A stretch of DNA of 64,000 bases from Halanaerobium saccharolyticum subsp. saccharolyticum DSM 6643 (GCF_000350165.1 NZ_CAUI01000005.1:620001-684000); one strand, 5' to 3'; shown: positions 9,204 through 20,349, counted from the first letter of the stretch. Program-made: numbers and translations. The notes: a model not told the origin generated them from the letters alone.

Positions 9204-11102
9204 ATGAATGATATTTTAGATCAAATAGAAATTGATGTTAATAATATAAAAATAACTGATGCTACTTTAAATCAATGGCAGCATATATTAGATATGTTTG
9301 TTGAATTTTCTGAGGTTCAAGATGCCCTAATTAACAATTATCAAGCACCTTATTTAAAAGTAACTAAGGGTAGTTCTAATTCGGAAAATTTATTTTCTGA
9401 AGGAGATCAATTTAAAGTTGAAGGGCTTTATTGTGAAGACGTTATTAAGGACAAAAAGAAATTAGAAGTTAATAATGCAGCTTCAATAAAAAAATGGGAA
9501 AATTCTATTTATATGGATAATGGATTAATTTCTTATTTAGGTTATCCAATTTTATGGCCTAATGGTAAAATTTATGGTACAATTTGTATTCATGACAATC
9601 AAGAAAGATATTTTAGTGATTCATTAAAAAAACAGATTGAATTTATAAGAGATTTAATAGAAAATAATTTGGAAACAATGTATCAGAATCATTTAAATAA
9701 TAACCTGCGTCAATATTATTTAGAATTAATTGATATTTTACCGGTTGGGGTAATGATTGAAAATAAAGAGGGTAAGATTTTAAAAGTTAATAAAGAAATG
9801 GTTAATATAACGGGCTATTCTAGAAAACAGCTTTTAGATTCTTCAGTTTTTGAGATATTAGTACCAGCAGAACAAAATGAAATTGCAAGAGAAAATATAG
9901 ATAAAATTTTAGCTGGAGAAGTTTTAATACATGAGCTGCCATACAATAACAGCAGCGGTGAAAGAAGATATATTCGCTTACAGGAAAGAAAAATAAACCT
10001 GCCTAATAATGAGGCTGGTATTATCTCTATTCAGACAGATGTTACTGATAAAATAAAAAGTGAAGAAAAAATTAAATATGCGAGTTATCATGATAGTTTA
10101 ACTGATTTATATAATCGTTCTTATCTGGAAAAGAAAATTCAAAAACTAAATAGATCTGCTAAGTTACCAGTTGCAATAATTATGGCTGATTTGAATGGTC
10201 TAAAATTAGTTAATGATACATATGGTCATGCTGAAGGTGATAAACTTTTAAAGAAAATGGCAGATATATTAAGTTCCAGCTGCAGGGATGATGATTTAAT
10301 TGCGCGCTGGGGTGGTGACGAATTTGTTATAATATTACCTGGTTCAGATTGTAAAACAGTAAAAAAAATTGTTAAAAGAATTAACAAAAAAATTGCTAAT
10401 CAATATTTAGAATTTGAAGATGGAAGCAAATTACCTTTATCAGCTGCTTTAGGCTATGAAGTTAAAGAAAATAAATTTGAAGATATTTTAGAAATTTTAG
10501 ATGAAGCTGAATCTAGAATGTACAAAAACAAGCTAACTGAAAGTAGAAGTATTAAAAGTAACATTTTAAATACACTTTTAAAAACTTTAAGTGAAAAAAG
10601 TCAAGAAACCTCAAGCCATTCAAATCGGATGGCAGATTTAGCTAAAAAATTAGCTAAAAAACTTAAATTAAGCCAGAATGAAATTAATAAGTTGACTTTG
10701 GTTGCTAAGCTGCATGATATAGGCAAAACTGTAGTTTCGGAAAATATTTTAAATAAAAAAGAAAAGTTAACCGAAACTGAATGGAAAGAAATTAAAACTC
10801 ATCCTGCTGTTGGCCATCGTATTTTAAATGCAACAGAGGAGTTTTCTCATATTTCAGAAGAAGTTTTATCACATCATGAAAAATGGGATGGCAGTGGTTA
10901 TCCCAGGGGCTTAAAAGAAGAAGAAATACCACTGTTAGCCAGAATAATTGCAATTGTAGATGCTTATGATGTAATGACAACTAAACAGGTTTATAAAAAA
11001 GCGGTTTCTAAAGCAGAAGCCTTAAAAGAAATTAAAAAACATGCTGGAACTCAATTTGATCCTGAGTTAGTTGAGCTATTTGTTGATTTAATGTCTGCTT
11101 AG
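9204..11102 (+). CDS. GAF-PAS-GGDEF-HD-GYP cyclic-di-GMP protein
   Basis: About 632 residues and soluble, with no membrane helix. A GAF-like sensor comes first (to about residue 150), then a PAS domain (about 165-285; GVMIENKEGKILKVN). Next is a GGDEF domain with intact GGDEF at 370-374, then an HD-GYP domain with HD at 504-505, HHE at 557-559 and a GSGYP motif. It therefore has both a cyclase signature and a phosphodiesterase signature for cyclic di-GMP; which dominates cannot be read from sequence. ATG 9204 follows AAAGG at 9192-9196; ATG 9189 is an alternative start with a poorer ribosome site. Confidence 0.9.
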   Translation: MNDILDQIEIDVNNIKITDATLNQWQHILDMFVEFSEVQDALINNYQAPYLKVTKGSSNSENLFSEGDQFKVEGLYCEDVIKDKKKLEVNNAASIKKWENSIYMDNGLISYLGYPILWPNGKIYGTICIHDNQERYFSDSLKKQIEFIRDLIENNLETMYQNHLNNNLRQYYLELIDILPVGVMIENKEGKILKVNKEMVNITGYSRKQLLDSSVFEILVPAEQNEIARENIDKILAGEVLIHELPYNNSSGERRYIRLQERKINLPNNEAGIISIQTDVTDKIKSEEKIKYASYHDSLTDLYNRSYLEKKIQKLNRSAKLPVAIIMADLNGLKLVNDTYGHAEGDKLLKKMADILSSSCRDDDLIARWGGDEFVIILPGSDCKTVKKIVKRINKKIANQYLEFEDGSKLPLSAALGYEVKENKFEDILEILDEAESRMYKNKLTESRSIKSNILNTLLKTLSEKSQETSSHSNRMADLAKKLAKKLKLSQNEINKLTLVAKLHDIGKTVVSENILNKKEKLTETEWKEIKTHPAVGHRILNATEEFSHISEEVLSHHEKWDGSGYPRGLKEEEIPLLARIIAIVDAYDVMTTKQVYKKAVSKAEALKEIKKHAGTQFDPELVELFVDLMSA

Positions 11103-11163
11103 TTTTATTAGAATGTTATACTTAAAAATATTATACTTAAATTTTTAATAATTTTAAAAAGAA

Positions 11164-11203
11164 AAATCCCTGCCGAGAGAAGGATGTAACTTGGCAGGGA
11201 TTT
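11164..11203. terminator. Bidirectional terminator between convergent genes
   Basis: AAATCCCTGCC (11164-11174) pairs with GGCAGGGATTT (11193-11203). A-rich and T-rich flanks let it act on both strands, ending the cyclic-di-GMP gene on the plus strand and the PII gene on the minus strand. Confidence 0.85.
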
Positions 11204-11258
11204 CTTATATTATAATATTATTATTTATATGATAGTTTAATAATATTATTAAATTTGA

Positions 11259-11597
11259 TTAAAGAGCAACAGTTCCTTCTTCACCGGTTCTAATTCTAAT
11301 TACATTTTCAATATCAGAGACAAATATTTTTCCATCTCCAACTTCACCAGTTTGAACCGCCTCTTTAATTGCTTCAACAATTTTATCAACTTCAGTATAT
11401 TCAACAATAATTTCAACTTTTATTTTCTTTCTAAGTCTGATTCTATAAGTTACACCTCTATAAGTTTCTGAATGGCCTTTTTGAGAACCATAACCCTTAA
11501 TCTCTGTGATATTTAAACCACTAATTCCAATTGACTCGAGTCGGTCGATTAATTTATCAGTTTTTTCAGGTCTGATAATCGCTTCAATTCTTTTCAT
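11259..11597 (-). CDS. glnK: Nitrogen regulatory protein PII (GlnK/GlnB)
   Basis: A 112-residue PII signal protein. The T-loop contains Y51 (RGVTY), the residue uridylylated in proteobacterial PII. The B-loop TGEVGDGKIFV binds ATP/ADP, and the C-terminal IRTGEEG is the second PII signature. It lies 14 bases downstream of amtB on the same strand, so its likely partner is the AmtB channel, which GlnK plugs when ammonium is plentiful. Good Shine-Dalgarno (CCTCC at 11606-11610 on the plus strand). The gene is named glnK because of the amtB linkage. Confidence 0.96.
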   Translation of the reverse strand: MKRIEAIIRPEKTDKLIDRLESIGISGLNITEIKGYGSQKGHSETYRGVTYRIRLRKKIKVEIIVEYTEVDKIVEAIKEAVQTGEVGDGKIFVSDIENVIRIRTGEEGTVAL

Positions 11598-11611
11598 ATG
11601 AGTTTCCTCCT

Positions 11612-12952
11612 TTAATTTTTAGCTTTAATATTTACCATAAAATCAGGATAAGATTCCGCACCGTGTTCTGAGTAATCGAGACCTTCAATTTCATCTTCTT
11701 CGGTTACTCTGAGTCCTATTAAAGCATCGATAGCTTTAAAGAGTACAAAACCAAGTCCAAACGCCCAGAAGAAAACAGTTACCACTCCAATTAATTGAGT
11801 AATAAACAGACTGATTCCACCACCAAATAAAAGACCTCCATCTGTGGCAAAAATTCCAACCGCTAGAGTTCCAAAAGCTCCACAAACTCCATGGACAGAG
11901 ACTGCACCAACAGGATCATCAATTTGTAATCTATCAAAAAATTCAACAGAATAAATAACTATCATACCTGCAATTGCACCGATAATTACAGCTGAAAGAT
12001 TTCCAACATTGGCTGTACCTGCTGTAATACCAACTAAGCCTGCTAGAGCACCATTTAAAGTCATGCTTACATCTGCTTTTCCATATTTAATCCAGCTAAC
12101 AATCATAGCCATAACTGCACCAGCTGCAGCAGCCAGGTTAGTTGTTACCGCAATAGAAGCAATAGATAAATCTGTACCAGCTACAGTAGAACCAGGGTTA
12201 AACCCAAACCAGCCAAACCAAAGAATAAATACACCAAGAGCTGCCATCAATAAATTGTGGCCTGGGAGAGCATTAGCACTGCCATCTTCATTATATTTAC
12301 CAATTCTAGGTCCTAAAACAATTGCCCCAGCTAAGGCAGCCCAGCCTCCAACAGAGTGGACAACAGTTGATCCAGCAAAGTCTATAATACCCATTTCAGC
12401 TAACCAGCCACCACCCCAGATCCAGTGTCCTACAACAGGATAGATAAATGCAGTAATCACAACACTGTAAGCTAAATAACCAGAGAAATTTGTTCTTTCA
12501 GCCATTGCACCTGAAACTATAGTAGCTGCTGTTGCCGCGAAAACAGTTTGGAAGATAAAAAATGCTGCTATAGGAATATCAAGGCCTAAATTTGCAAATG
12601 AATCCTGCAGAAAATAACCTGTAGTTCCTATAAAGCTGTTACCGGAACCAAACATGAAAGCAAAACCAACAGCCCAGAAAACTAAAGAACCTGAAGCAAA
12701 ATCCATCATGTTTTTCATAATAATGTTACCTGCATTTTTAGCTCTGGTAAAACCAGCCTCAACCATTGCAAAGCCTGCCTGCATAAAGAAAACCAGAAAA
12801 GCTGCAATTAAAGTCCAAACTGTATCAATTGCAACTGCATTAGCTGCAGCCTGATCTTGCTGAGCAAAAGCCATTCCACTAAATAAAATTACCAATAATA
12901 AAGTCATAAAAATTACTTTCGAAAATTCACTACTCATTACTCTAATACTCAT
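11612..12952 (-). CDS. amtB: Ammonium transporter AmtB
   Basis: 446 residues. A signal peptide ends near residue 30 (MAFA|QQ) and 11 membrane helices are expected. Family signatures include MQAGFAMVEAGFTRAKN, FQTVFAATAATIVSGAMAER and VHSVGGWAALAGAIVLGPR, with the pore histidines in VHSVGG and VSVHGVCGAFG. It conducts ammonium and is regulated by PII, encoded directly downstream. The GGAGG ribosome site lies 8 bases before the ATG at 12950-12952. A strong promoter with overlapping inverted repeats lies upstream, as expected for nitrogen-controlled expression. Confidence 0.97.
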   Translation of the reverse strand: MSIRVMSSEFSKVIFMTLLLVILFSGMAFAQQDQAAANAVAIDTVWTLIAAFLVFFMQAGFAMVEAGFTRAKNAGNIIMKNMMDFASGSLVFWAVGFAFMFGSGNSFIGTTGYFLQDSFANLGLDIPIAAFFIFQTVFAATAATIVSGAMAERTNFSGYLAYSVVITAFIYPVVGHWIWGGGWLAEMGIIDFAGSTVVHSVGGWAALAGAIVLGPRIGKYNEDGSANALPGHNLLMAALGVFILWFGWFGFNPGSTVAGTDLSIASIAVTTNLAAAAGAVMAMIVSWIKYGKADVSMTLNGALAGLVGITAGTANVGNLSAVIIGAIAGMIVIYSVEFFDRLQIDDPVGAVSVHGVCGAFGTLAVGIFATDGGLLFGGGISLFITQLIGVVTVFFWAFGLGFVLFKAIDALIGLRVTEEDEIEGLDYSEHGAESYPDFMVNIKAKN

Positions 12953-12977
12953 AATAATTTCCTCCTTGTGTTAGGTA

Positions 12978-13024
12978 TATGTTAACTATGGCTAAATTAT
13001 ATATATAGCTAACATAAAAAGCAA
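12978..13024 (-). promoter_or_regulatory. amtB promoter with overlapping inverted repeat
   Basis: On the minus strand TTGCTT (13019-13024), a 17-base spacer and TATAAT (12996-13001) form a promoter for amtB. An inverted repeat TATGTTAACTAT (12978-12989) / ATAGCTAACATA (13005-13016), 11 of 12 bases matched, brackets the -10 box. One arm lies in the spacer and the other at the expected transcription start. This is a good place for a repressor dimer or a pair of bound half-sites. Confidence 0.7.
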
Positions 13025-13043
13025 GGATTTTGTAGTTTATATA

Positions 13044-13055
13044 ACTGTATACAGT
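13044..13055. promoter_or_regulatory. Palindromic site ACTGTATACAGT
   Basis: A perfect 12-bp palindrome located about 20 bases upstream of the amtB -35 box and just after the nadE stop. Its core TGTATACA recurs twice between glnA and gltB, so it is a candidate binding site for a nitrogen regulator. The regulator is unknown. Confidence 0.45.
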
Positions 13056-13062
13056 AATTCAA

Positions 13063-13845
13063 TTAAAAATTAGGAATTGCTGGAAGTTCTAATTTGTGTT
13101 GGTTGCTGGCAGCTATTTTCTCTATTTTGGCTGCAGTTTCAGCATCAGCTTTTCCGTCTACAATGTAGTAGTCAATTTCTCTATAACTTAATCCGATTTC
13201 ATCCTGATCATTTTGTCCATTCCAGAGACCTGCCGAGGGTTTTTTAGTTATAATTTTTTGATCAATTTTCATTTCTCTGGCCAAACCTCTAACTTCAAGT
13301 TTAACTAAGTTACCAAGAGGAGCAATGTCTATGCCCCCATCTCCATATTTAGTAAAGTAACCTAATTTCAATTCACTACGATTATCAGTTCCAACTACCA
13401 GATAATTATTTAAATTTGCATAATAATAAAGTAGAGTCATTCTCAATCGAGGCTTCATGTTGGCAAGAGCAAGTTTAATCTTATCTTCAGCAGCAGCTAA
13501 ATTTTTATTATTTATCACCTCTTCTAAATTAATTTCTGGATCACTGCTATCAATTGTCTGCATAAATTTTTGATAAAGATCACTTAAATCAATTTCTTTG
13601 TAGTTAATTCCAAATTTCTCTGCGTGTTTAATCGCATCAACTTTATCTTCGGGATTACTTAAACAGGGCATAATAATTCCTAAAGTGTTTTCCGGAAAAG
13701 CTTTTTGGCAGAGGAGAGAGGTAACAGAAGAATCAATACCTCCCGATAACCCAATAACTGCTCCCTTGCAGCCGGCATCATTAACTTTTTTTCTTATCCA
13801 AGCAATTAAATCTTTTTCTATTTTCTTATAATTTCTATCTAACAT
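13063..13845 (-). CDS. nadE: NAD+ synthetase, ammonia-dependent
   Basis: 260 residues, which is the ammonia-using single-domain NadE and lacks the glutaminase domain. It makes NAD+ from nicotinate adenine dinucleotide, ATP and ammonia. The P-loop SGGIDSS is at 34-40; GTDNRSELKLGYFTKYGDGG and KKPSAGLWNGQNDQDEIG are family signatures. The start is taken as ATG at 13843-13845; the GTG at 13852-13854 overlaps the ribosome site GAGGTG. Its place between amtB and glnA is notable because it consumes ammonia. Confidence 0.95.
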   Translation of the reverse strand: MLDRNYKKIEKDLIAWIRKKVNDAGCKGAVIGLSGGIDSSVTSLLCQKAFPENTLGIIMPCLSNPEDKVDAIKHAEKFGINYKEIDLSDLYQKFMQTIDSSDPEINLEEVINNKNLAAAEDKIKLALANMKPRLRMTLLYYYANLNNYLVVGTDNRSELKLGYFTKYGDGGIDIAPLGNLVKLEVRGLAREMKIDQKIITKKPSAGLWNGQNDQDEIGLSYREIDYYIVDGKADAETAAKIEKIAASNQHKLELPAIPNF

Positions 13846-13942
13846 TTTTAGCACCTCATCTTATAAGATATCTAAATTATAAAATATCTAAATTATTATC
13901 TTAAATTAATTTTACAAATCCAAACTATTATAAAAACATTAA

Positions 13943-13969
13943 CCTCCCAGAGAATATTCAACTGGGAGG
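13943..13969 (-). terminator. Probable terminator after glnA
   Basis: CCTCCCAG (13943-13950) pairs with CTGGGAGG (13962-13969). On the minus strand it is followed by a T-rich stretch (TTAATGTTTTTAT), so it could end the glnA transcript before nadE. The T tract is interrupted. Confidence 0.65.
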
Positions 13970-14029
13970 CCTTTATTATAGGGGAGGTTTATGCATTTAA
14001 GTTCTCAATTATTAATAAGTTCTTAATTA

Positions 14030-15367
14030 TTAAAATGTAGAGAGATATTTGTCTAATTCCCACTGGCTGACTTGGGTTCTGTATTCATCCCATTCTACTT
14101 TCTTTGCAGCCACAAAATGTTCTAAAACATGTTCACCTAATACACTTGTAATTACATCATCTTCTAAGAGAAGATTAACAGCTTCATTGATATTTGCTGG
14201 TAAACTTTCAATACTTTTTTCGGCTTTTTTAGCTGCTGTCATTTCATAAATATTTTCTAAAACTTCTTCAGGTGGTTCGATTTTATTTTTAATTCCATCC
14301 AAACCAGCTTTTAACATTACAGCAATTGCCAGATAAGGGTTAGCAGTAGGATCAGGGTTTCTTAATTCTAATCTTGTACCTGCACCACGAGCAGCTGGAA
14401 TTCTGATTAAAGCACTTCTATTAGCACTTGACCAGGCCACATAAACCGGTGCTTCATAACCAGGAACCAGACGTTTATATGAGTTAATAGAGGGGTTAGT
14501 AATTGCAGTTATTGCTCTAGCATGTTTTAATAAGCCACCAATATAGTAATAACCAGTTTGACTTAAGCCCAAGCGATCATTTTCATCATAAAAAACATTT
14601 TTTCCATCTTTAAATAATGACTGATGGACATGCATTCCAGAACCATTTTCACCAAAAATAGGTTTAGGCATAAAGGTTGCATGAAGACCGTGCTCATGAG
14701 CAATAGATTTTGTTACAAACTTAAAAGTAGCAATGTTATCTGCAGTTTCTAAGGCAGGAGCATATTTAAAATCAATTTCATGCTGGCCAGGTGCTACCTC
14801 ATGGTGAGAAGCTTCAACTTCAAATCCCATTTCTTCTAATGCTAAAACAATACTCCGGCGGGCATTAATACCTTTATCAAGTGGTCCTAAATCAAAATAA
14901 CCACCATTGTCATGAGTTATTGTAGTAGCATCACCTTTTTCATCCAATTGGAAAAGGAAAAATTCTGGCTCAGGTCCAACATTCATTTCATATCCCATTT
15001 CTTCAGCTTCTTTTAAAGCTTTCTTTAATACATTACGAGGTCCACCAGAAAAAGGTTCTCCATCTGGCTTATACACATCACAGATCAAACGCGCTACTAC
15101 TCCACCTTCTTCTGGGCGCCATGGGAAAATAGTAAAAGTATCATAATCTGGTCTTAAATACATATCAGATTCCTGAATCCGGGTGAAACCATCAATGGAA
15201 GAACCATCAAACATAATTTTGTTATCCAGTGCATCCTCAAGCTGTTTAACTGTGATTGCAACATTTTTAACTATTCCCAGGATATCAGTAAATTGCATTC
15301 TGATAAACCTAACATTCTTTTCTTCGGCCATCTTTAAAATATCTTCTTTACTGTACTTTGACATCAT
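14030..15367 (-). CDS. glnA: Glutamine synthetase type I
   Basis: 445 residues, the short GSI-alpha size seen in Firmicutes, without the adenylylation segment of the GSI-beta form. It makes glutamine from glutamate, ammonia and ATP. Signatures are [38 protein letters not shown] and [10 protein letters not shown]. The C-terminal [10 protein letters not shown] resembles the Bacillus tail that contacts GlnR/TnrA, so feedback through a GlnR-type regulator is possible. ATG at 15365-15367 follows AGGAG by 7 bases. It has its own promoter and is transcribed divergently from gltB. Confidence 0.97.
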   Translation of the reverse strand: MMSKYSKEDILKMAEEKNVRFIRMQFTDILGIVKNVAITVKQLEDALDNKIMFDGSSIDGFTRIQESDMYLRPDYDTFTIFPWRPEEGGVVARLICDVYKPDGEPFSGGPRNVLKKALKEAEEMGYEMNVGPEPEFFLFQLDEKGDATTITHDNGGYFDLGPLDKGINARRSIVLALEEMGFEVEASHHEVAPGQHEIDFKYAPALETADNIATFKFVTKSIAHEHGLHATFMPKPIFGENGSGMHVHQSLFKDGKNVFYDENDRLGLSQTGYYYIGGLLKHARAITAITNPSINSYKRLVPGYEAPVYVAWSSANRSALIRIPAARGAGTRLELRNPDPTANPYLAIAVMLKAGLDGIKNKIEPPEEVLENIYEMTAAKKAEKSIESLPANINEAVNLLLEDDVITSVLGEHVLEHFVAAKKVEWDEYRTQVSQWELDKYLSTF

Positions 15368-15409
15368 AATCACTCTCCTAATAATTTTTCAATTTCAATT
15401 TCTGACTTA

Positions 15410-15438
15410 AGTATAATCCTTTTTCAAATTAAGGTCAA
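15410..15438 (-). promoter_or_regulatory. glnA promoter
   Basis: On the minus strand TTGACC (15433-15438), a 17-base spacer and TATACT (15410-15415), about 45 bases upstream of the glnA start. Confidence 0.75.
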
Positions 15439-15529
15439 CTACTAAGAAATCTCTTTAAAAACAGCTTTAATCCCTGTCATATCAACATTCAGACTTCAAA
15501 ATCCAAGATAATCTCTATTTTTTAATCCA

Positions 15530-15605
15530 TGTATACAGATATTATGAATGTCTATTAAGCAGTTTCAATATATCCAAATTAAATATAATATAATCCCTGT
15601 ATACA
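15530..15605. promoter_or_regulatory. glnA-gltB control region with two TGTATACA palindromes
   Basis: The 356-base divergent region (15368-15723) holds no gene. Besides the two promoters it contains TGTATACA at 15530-15537 and again at 15598-15605. The second copy is about 30 bases upstream of the gltB -35 box, much like the copy upstream of amtB. I found no riboswitch in the rest. Confidence 0.45.
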
Positions 15606-15635
15606 AGTATAGAAATTCTTAAAACTATTTACAGC

Positions 15636-15665
15636 TTGACTTTTTGACTTTATACTAAGTAATAC
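15636..15665 (+). promoter_or_regulatory. Probable gltB promoter
   Basis: TTGACT (15636-15641), an 18-base spacer and TAATAC (15660-15665), with the gltB ATG about 60 bases further on. A second TTGACT at 15644 has no well-spaced -10 box. Confidence 0.55.
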
Positions 15666-15723
15666 ACCTTTAAAACATAGGTACCGGTCACTTTCAAATC
15701 TAAAAAAGAAGGAATGATAAATT

Positions 15724-18700
15724 ATGACTTTTACAAAAATGCCTAAAAAGCAGGGATTATACAGTCCAGAATTTGAACATGATGCCTGTGGTATGGGATT
15801 TGTAAGCCATATTAAAGGAAAGAAATCTCATCAGATAGTTGAACAAGCTTTAGAAGTACTTGTTAATTTAAGACACAGAGGAGCAAGTGGTAGTGAAGAG
15901 AATACTGGTGATGGTGCTGGAATTCTAATTCAGCTTCCTGATAGTTTTTTAAGACATAAAATGGAAACAACGGATATAGTTTTGCCGAATGAAGGTAATT
16001 ATGGGGTTGGAATGGTTTTTTTGCCCCCCCAAAAAGATAAAAGAGAAAAAGTTAAAAAAATTGTAGAATCTGTTATAGAAAGTGAAGGTCAGCAGCTTTT
16101 AGGCTGGCGGGAAGTACCTGTTAATTCAACTGAAATTGGAAAATCAGCTTTAGAGGTTATGCCTCATTTTTCGCAAATTTTTATTGAGAAGTCAAAAGAA
16201 GTTGAGCAGGGAATAGATTTTGAACGCAAATTATATTTAATTCGTAAGAAAATAGAAAATAAGATGCGTAATTCTGAGCATCAGGGAGAATTATATTTTG
16301 CATCACTTTCCAGTCGCACTTTAGTTTATAAAGGGATGCTTACTCCGGGACAGCTTGAAGGATTTTTTCCTGATTTAACTGAGCCAGATTTAAAGACAGC
16401 AATTGCTTTAGTCCATTCTCGATTTAGTACCAACACGTTTCCAAGCTGGGAAAGAGCACATCCAAACCGTTATCTGATTCATAATGGTGAGATTAATACC
16501 ATGCTGGGTAATCAAAACTGGATGCGGGCTAGAGAAGGGATTTTCGAAAGTGATCTTTTCAGTGATGATTTAAAAGAACTGCTGCCAGTTATAGCTCCTG
16601 AAGGCAGTGATTCAGCTCGTTTTGATAATGTGCTTGAATTTTTAGCTTTAACTGGACGCTCATTGGCTCATTCAATAATGATGATGATTCCAGAACCCTG
16701 GGAACATAATCAACAGATGGAAAAGAAAAAACGTGATTTTTATCATTATCACAGTACCTTAATGGAAGCCTGGGATGGGCCAGCTGCAATGGCTTTTACT
16801 GATGGATCTCAGGTTGGAGCAGTGCTTGACCGGAATGGTTTAAGACCATCAAGATATTATATAACTAAAGATGATTTGCTAATTCTTTCTTCTGAAGTTG
16901 GTGTTTTAGAGCTGCCAGAAGCTGAGGTTATTAGCAAACAGCGTTTGGAGCCGGGAAAAATGCTGCTTTTAGATACCGAAAAAGGAAGAATTATTAATGA
17001 TAAAGAAATAAAAACTGATATTGCAGCAGCAGAGCCCTATGGTGATTGGCTTGATCAGAATCTGATAGAATTAAAAGATTTAAAATCTGATCTGAGTAAT
17101 AAGCAAGCTGAAGGGGAAAAAGAAAATTTGAAGATAAAGGATTTACAGTCCCCTAAACTTGTTACAATGCAGAAAAGTTTTGGTTACAGTTATGAAAATT
17201 TACAGAAAATTTTAATTCCAATGGCCCGAGATGGTGTTGATCCGATTGGTTCAATGGGTAATGATGCCGCATTGGCAGTTTTATCTGACCAACCCCAGCT
17301 GTTATATAATTATTTTAAGCAGCGTTTTGCTCAGGTAACCAACCCTCCAATTGATTCTATTAGAGAAAAGTTAATTACAGCAACAAATACTTTTATCGGT
17401 TCAGAAGGTAATTTGCTGCAGCCTAATTCAAAAAGCTGCAGACAGTTGGAATTAGAACATCCTCTTTTAAAAAATAAAGAACTGGATCATATTAAAAATA
17501 TGGATCAACCTGGTTTTAAAACAGCAGTCCTCGATATTGTCTTTAATAAGACTGAAGAAACTGGAACTCTATCTGCAAGAATGGAAGAATTATTTGCTGA
17601 AGCAGAAAAATTGATTGCTAATGGAGTCAATATTATTATTCTCTCTGATCGGAGTGTAAACAGCAGCAAAATTGCTATCCCTGCTCTCCTGGCAGTAAGT
17701 GGTCTTCATCATTATTTGATTAAAAAGAGTTTAAGAACAAAAGTTAGTTTGATTTTAGAATCAGGTGAGCCAAGAGAAGTTCATCATTTTTCAGCTTTAA
17801 TTGGTTATGGTCTGGATGCAGTTAATCCTTATCTGGCTTATGCAACTGTTGAGCAGTTAGTAGAAGCAGGCCATTTAAAATCTACTAAAGAGCAGGCAGT
17901 TCAAAAATATATTAAGGCAGCAGTCAAAGGTGTTGTCAAAGTTATGGCTAAAATGGGAATTTCTACAGTTCAAAGTTATAGAGGTGCCCAAATTTTTGAG
18001 GCTATTGGAATTTCTGAATCAGTAATTGATAAATATTTTTGCCGAACAGCCTCTCGAATTGGTGGGATTGGAATAGATGAAATTGAAAAAGAAAGTATTA
18101 TGAGACATGACAGTGCTTATAAGGGAATTAAAGTTGAAAAAGAAACACTTGATGCCGGTGGTAATTTTAGTTGGCGCAAAGATGAAGAAGAACATCTTTA
18201 TGATCCAGAAACTATTTATCTACTGCAGCGGGCAGTAAGAGAAAATAATTATGAGCTATTTAAAGAATATAGTTCAAAACTGAATGATCAGAGTTCTAAA
18301 ATGCTGACTTTGCGTGGTCTTTTAGAACCAAAATACCAGCAGGAAGCTATTCCATTAGAGGAAGTTGAGCCAGCTGAAAATATTATGAAACGTTTTAAAA
18401 CAGGAGCTATGTCTTATGGTTCTATCAGTCAGGAAGCCCATGAGGCACTGGCAATTGCTATGAATAGAATAGGTGGTAAAAGTAATACTGGAGAAGGGGG
18501 AGAAAATCCAGATCGTTTTACTCCTGATGCAAATGGAGATCTACGCAGCAGCGCAATTAAACAGGTTGCTTCTGGTCGTTTTGGAGTGAATTCTCATTAT
18601 TTGGTTAATGCAAAAGAAATACAAATTAAAATGGCCCAGGGAGCAAAACCTGGAGAAGGAGGACAACTTCCTGGTAAAAAGGTATATCCCTGGATCGCAG

Positions 18701-20349
18701 AAACTCGAGGCACAACCCCTGGGGTAGGACTTATTTCACCACCCCCACATCATGATATTTATTCTATTGAAGATTTGGCTCAGCTGATTCATGATTTAAA
18801 AAATGCAAATCGTGAGGCCCGAATTAATGTTAAACTTGTATCTGAAGTTGGAGTTGGTACAGTTGCTGCTGGTGTAGCTAAAGGTAAGGCAGATGTTATT
18901 TTGATCAGCGGTTATGATGGTGGTACCGGTGCTTCTCCTAGAACAAGTATCCGGCATGCCGGTCTCCCCTGGGAACTTGGACTTTCAGAGACTCATCAGA
19001 CACTCGTTTTAAATGATTTAAGAGACCGGGTAACATTAGAGACTGACGGTAAGATAATGACCGGAAAAGACTTAGCAGTTGCAGCAATGCTGGGAGCAGA
19101 AGAATTTGGTTTTGCAACAACACCCTTAGTTGCTTTAGGCTGTGTGATGATGAGAGTCTGCAGTAAAAATACCTGTCCAGTTGGGGTTGCAACTCAGGAC
19201 CCTGAACTGCGTAAAAAATTTCAGGGTAAGCCAGAACATGTGGTTAATTTTATGCGTTTTATTGCTGAAGATTTCCGCCGTGAATTAGCAGCTTTAGGAT
19301 TTAGCTCAGTCAATGAATTAGTTGGTAGGATTGATAAATTGAGACAGGATAAGAGTCGAGAACACTGGAAAGCAAAGGGTCTTGATTATTCTTCTATCTT
19401 ATATCAGCCAAAAATTGCTCGTAATAAAGCTGTTTACTGTCAGCAAAAACAGGAACACGGACTGGAGAAGAGCCTTGATTTTAGAGAACTCCTTGAACTG
19501 ACAAAAGAAGCAGTAGAAAATGGAGCTCAGCTGCAAAAAGATCTAAAAATAAAGAATACAGATCGGGTTGTCGGAACTATTTTAGGTAGTGAGATAACTA
19601 AACGTTATGGAGCAGAAGGGCTGCCTGAAGATACAATTCAGCTCAATTTTGAAGGATCAGCGGGTCAAAGTTTTGCCGCTTATCTGCCCCAAGGAGTTAG
19701 CTTTAGACTTAAAGGGGACAGCAATGATTATCTGGGCAAAGGACTTTCAGGTGCAAAAATTATTGTTGAAAAAGCAGTTGAATCTAAATTTAGGGCTGAA
19801 GAAAATATCATTATTGGTAATGTAGCCTTTTTTGGTGCTACAGCTGGAAAAGCATATATAGAAGGAAAAGCAGGTGAGCGCTTTTGTGTTCGTAACAGTG
19901 GTGTTGAGGCTGTTGTTGAAGGTTTAGGAGATCACGGCTGCGAATATATGACAGGTGGAAAAGTTGTTGTGCTGGGCCAGGTTGGGCGCAATTTTGCGGC
20001 CGGGATGACAGGTGGAACTGCCTATGTATTTGATTTAGAATCTGATTTTAAAGATAGAGTAAATGGCGAGATGGTTGAACTAAATTATTTAACAGAAACA
20101 GAAGATGAGATAATGGTTAAAAAAATGATACAAGAACATTTAAAATATACCGGTAGTGATCGAGCTGCAGAAATTTTAAATAACTGGCAGAGCTATAAAT
20201 CTAAATTTATTCGAGTTATGCCTTGTGATTATCAGCGGATGATTAAAGCTATCAATAATTTTAAAGCTCAAGGATTAAGTAAAAATGATGCTTTAATGAA
20301 AGCCTTTGAAGAAAATGCTCAAAATAAAGCTAGAGTTAGCGGTAACTAG
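15724..20349 (+). CDS. gltB: Glutamate synthase large subunit
   Basis: 1541 residues, the full length of the GOGAT alpha chain. It transfers the amide nitrogen of glutamine to 2-oxoglutarate. A short propeptide precedes C22 (HDACGMGF), the glutaminase nucleophile that would become the N terminus. The central and FMN synthase domains follow, with the 3Fe-4S cysteines C1140, C1146 and C1151 in [15 protein letters not shown]. The C-terminal beta-helix has repeated glycine motifs ([17 protein letters not shown]). It lies 18 bases before gltD, so the pair is an operon. Confidence 0.97.
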   Translation: MTFTKMPKKQGLYSPEFEHDACGMGFVSHIKGKKSHQIVEQALEVLVNLRHRGASGSEENTGDGAGILIQLPDSFLRHKMETTDIVLPNEGNYGVGMVFLPPQKDKREKVKKIVESVIESEGQQLLGWREVPVNSTEIGKSALEVMPHFSQIFIEKSKEVEQGIDFERKLYLIRKKIENKMRNSEHQGELYFASLSSRTLVYKGMLTPGQLEGFFPDLTEPDLKTAIALVHSRFSTNTFPSWERAHPNRYLIHNGEINTMLGNQNWMRAREGIFESDLFSDDLKELLPVIAPEGSDSARFDNVLEFLALTGRSLAHSIMMMIPEPWEHNQQMEKKKRDFYHYHSTLMEAWDGPAAMAFTDGSQVGAVLDRNGLRPSRYYITKDDLLILSSEVGVLELPEAEVISKQRLEPGKMLLLDTEKGRIINDKEIKTDIAAAEPYGDWLDQNLIELKDLKSDLSNKQAEGEKENLKIKDLQSPKLVTMQKSFGYSYENLQKILIPMARDGVDPIGSMGNDAALAVLSDQPQLLYNYFKQRFAQVTNPPIDSIREKLITATNTFIGSEGNLLQPNSKSCRQLELEHPLLKNKELDHIKNMDQPGFKTAVLDIVFNKTEETGTLSARMEELFAEAEKLIANGVNIIILSDRSVNSSKIAIPALLAVSGLHHYLIKKSLRTKVSLILESGEPREVHHFSALIGYGLDAVNPYLAYATVEQLVEAGHLKSTKEQAVQKYIKAAVKGVVKVMAKMGISTVQSYRGAQIFEAIGISESVIDKYFCRTASRIGGIGIDEIEKESIMRHDSAYKGIKVEKETLDAGGNFSWRKDEEEHLYDPETIYLLQRAVRENNYELFKEYSSKLNDQSSKMLTLRGLLEPKYQQEAIPLEEVEPAENIMKRFKTGAMSYGSISQEAHEALAIAMNRIGGKSNTGEGGENPDRFTPDANGDLRSSAIKQVASGRFGVNSHYLVNAKEIQIKMAQGAKPGEGGQLPGKKVYPWIAETRGTTPGVGLISPPPHHDIYSIEDLAQLIHDLKNANREARINVKLVSEVGVGTVAAGVAKGKADVILISGYDGGTGASPRTSIRHAGLPWELGLSETHQTLVLNDLRDRVTLETDGKIMTGKDLAVAAMLGAEEFGFATTPLVALGCVMMRVCSKNTCPVGVATQDPELRKKFQGKPEHVVNFMRFIAEDFRRELAALGFSSVNELVGRIDKLRQDKSREHWKAKGLDYSSILYQPKIARNKAVYCQQKQEHGLEKSLDFRELLELTKEAVENGAQLQKDLKIKNTDRVVGTILGSEITKRYGAEGLPEDTIQLNFEGSAGQSFAAYLPQGVSFRLKGDSNDYLGKGLSGAKIIVEKAVESKFRAEENIIIGNVAFFGATAGKAYIEGKAGERFCVRNSGVEAVVEGLGDHGCEYMTGGKVVVLGQVGRNFAAGMTGGTAYVFDLESDFKDRVNGEMVELNYLTETEDEIMVKKMIQEHLKYTGSDRAAEILNNWQSYKSKFIRVMPCDYQRMIKAINNFKAQGLSKNDALMKAFEENAQNKARVSGN

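Noticed and set aside
12009-12443. 144-residue open frame opposite amtB
   Set aside because: It is the complement of a well-conserved amtB, has no ribosome site and shows no family resemblance.
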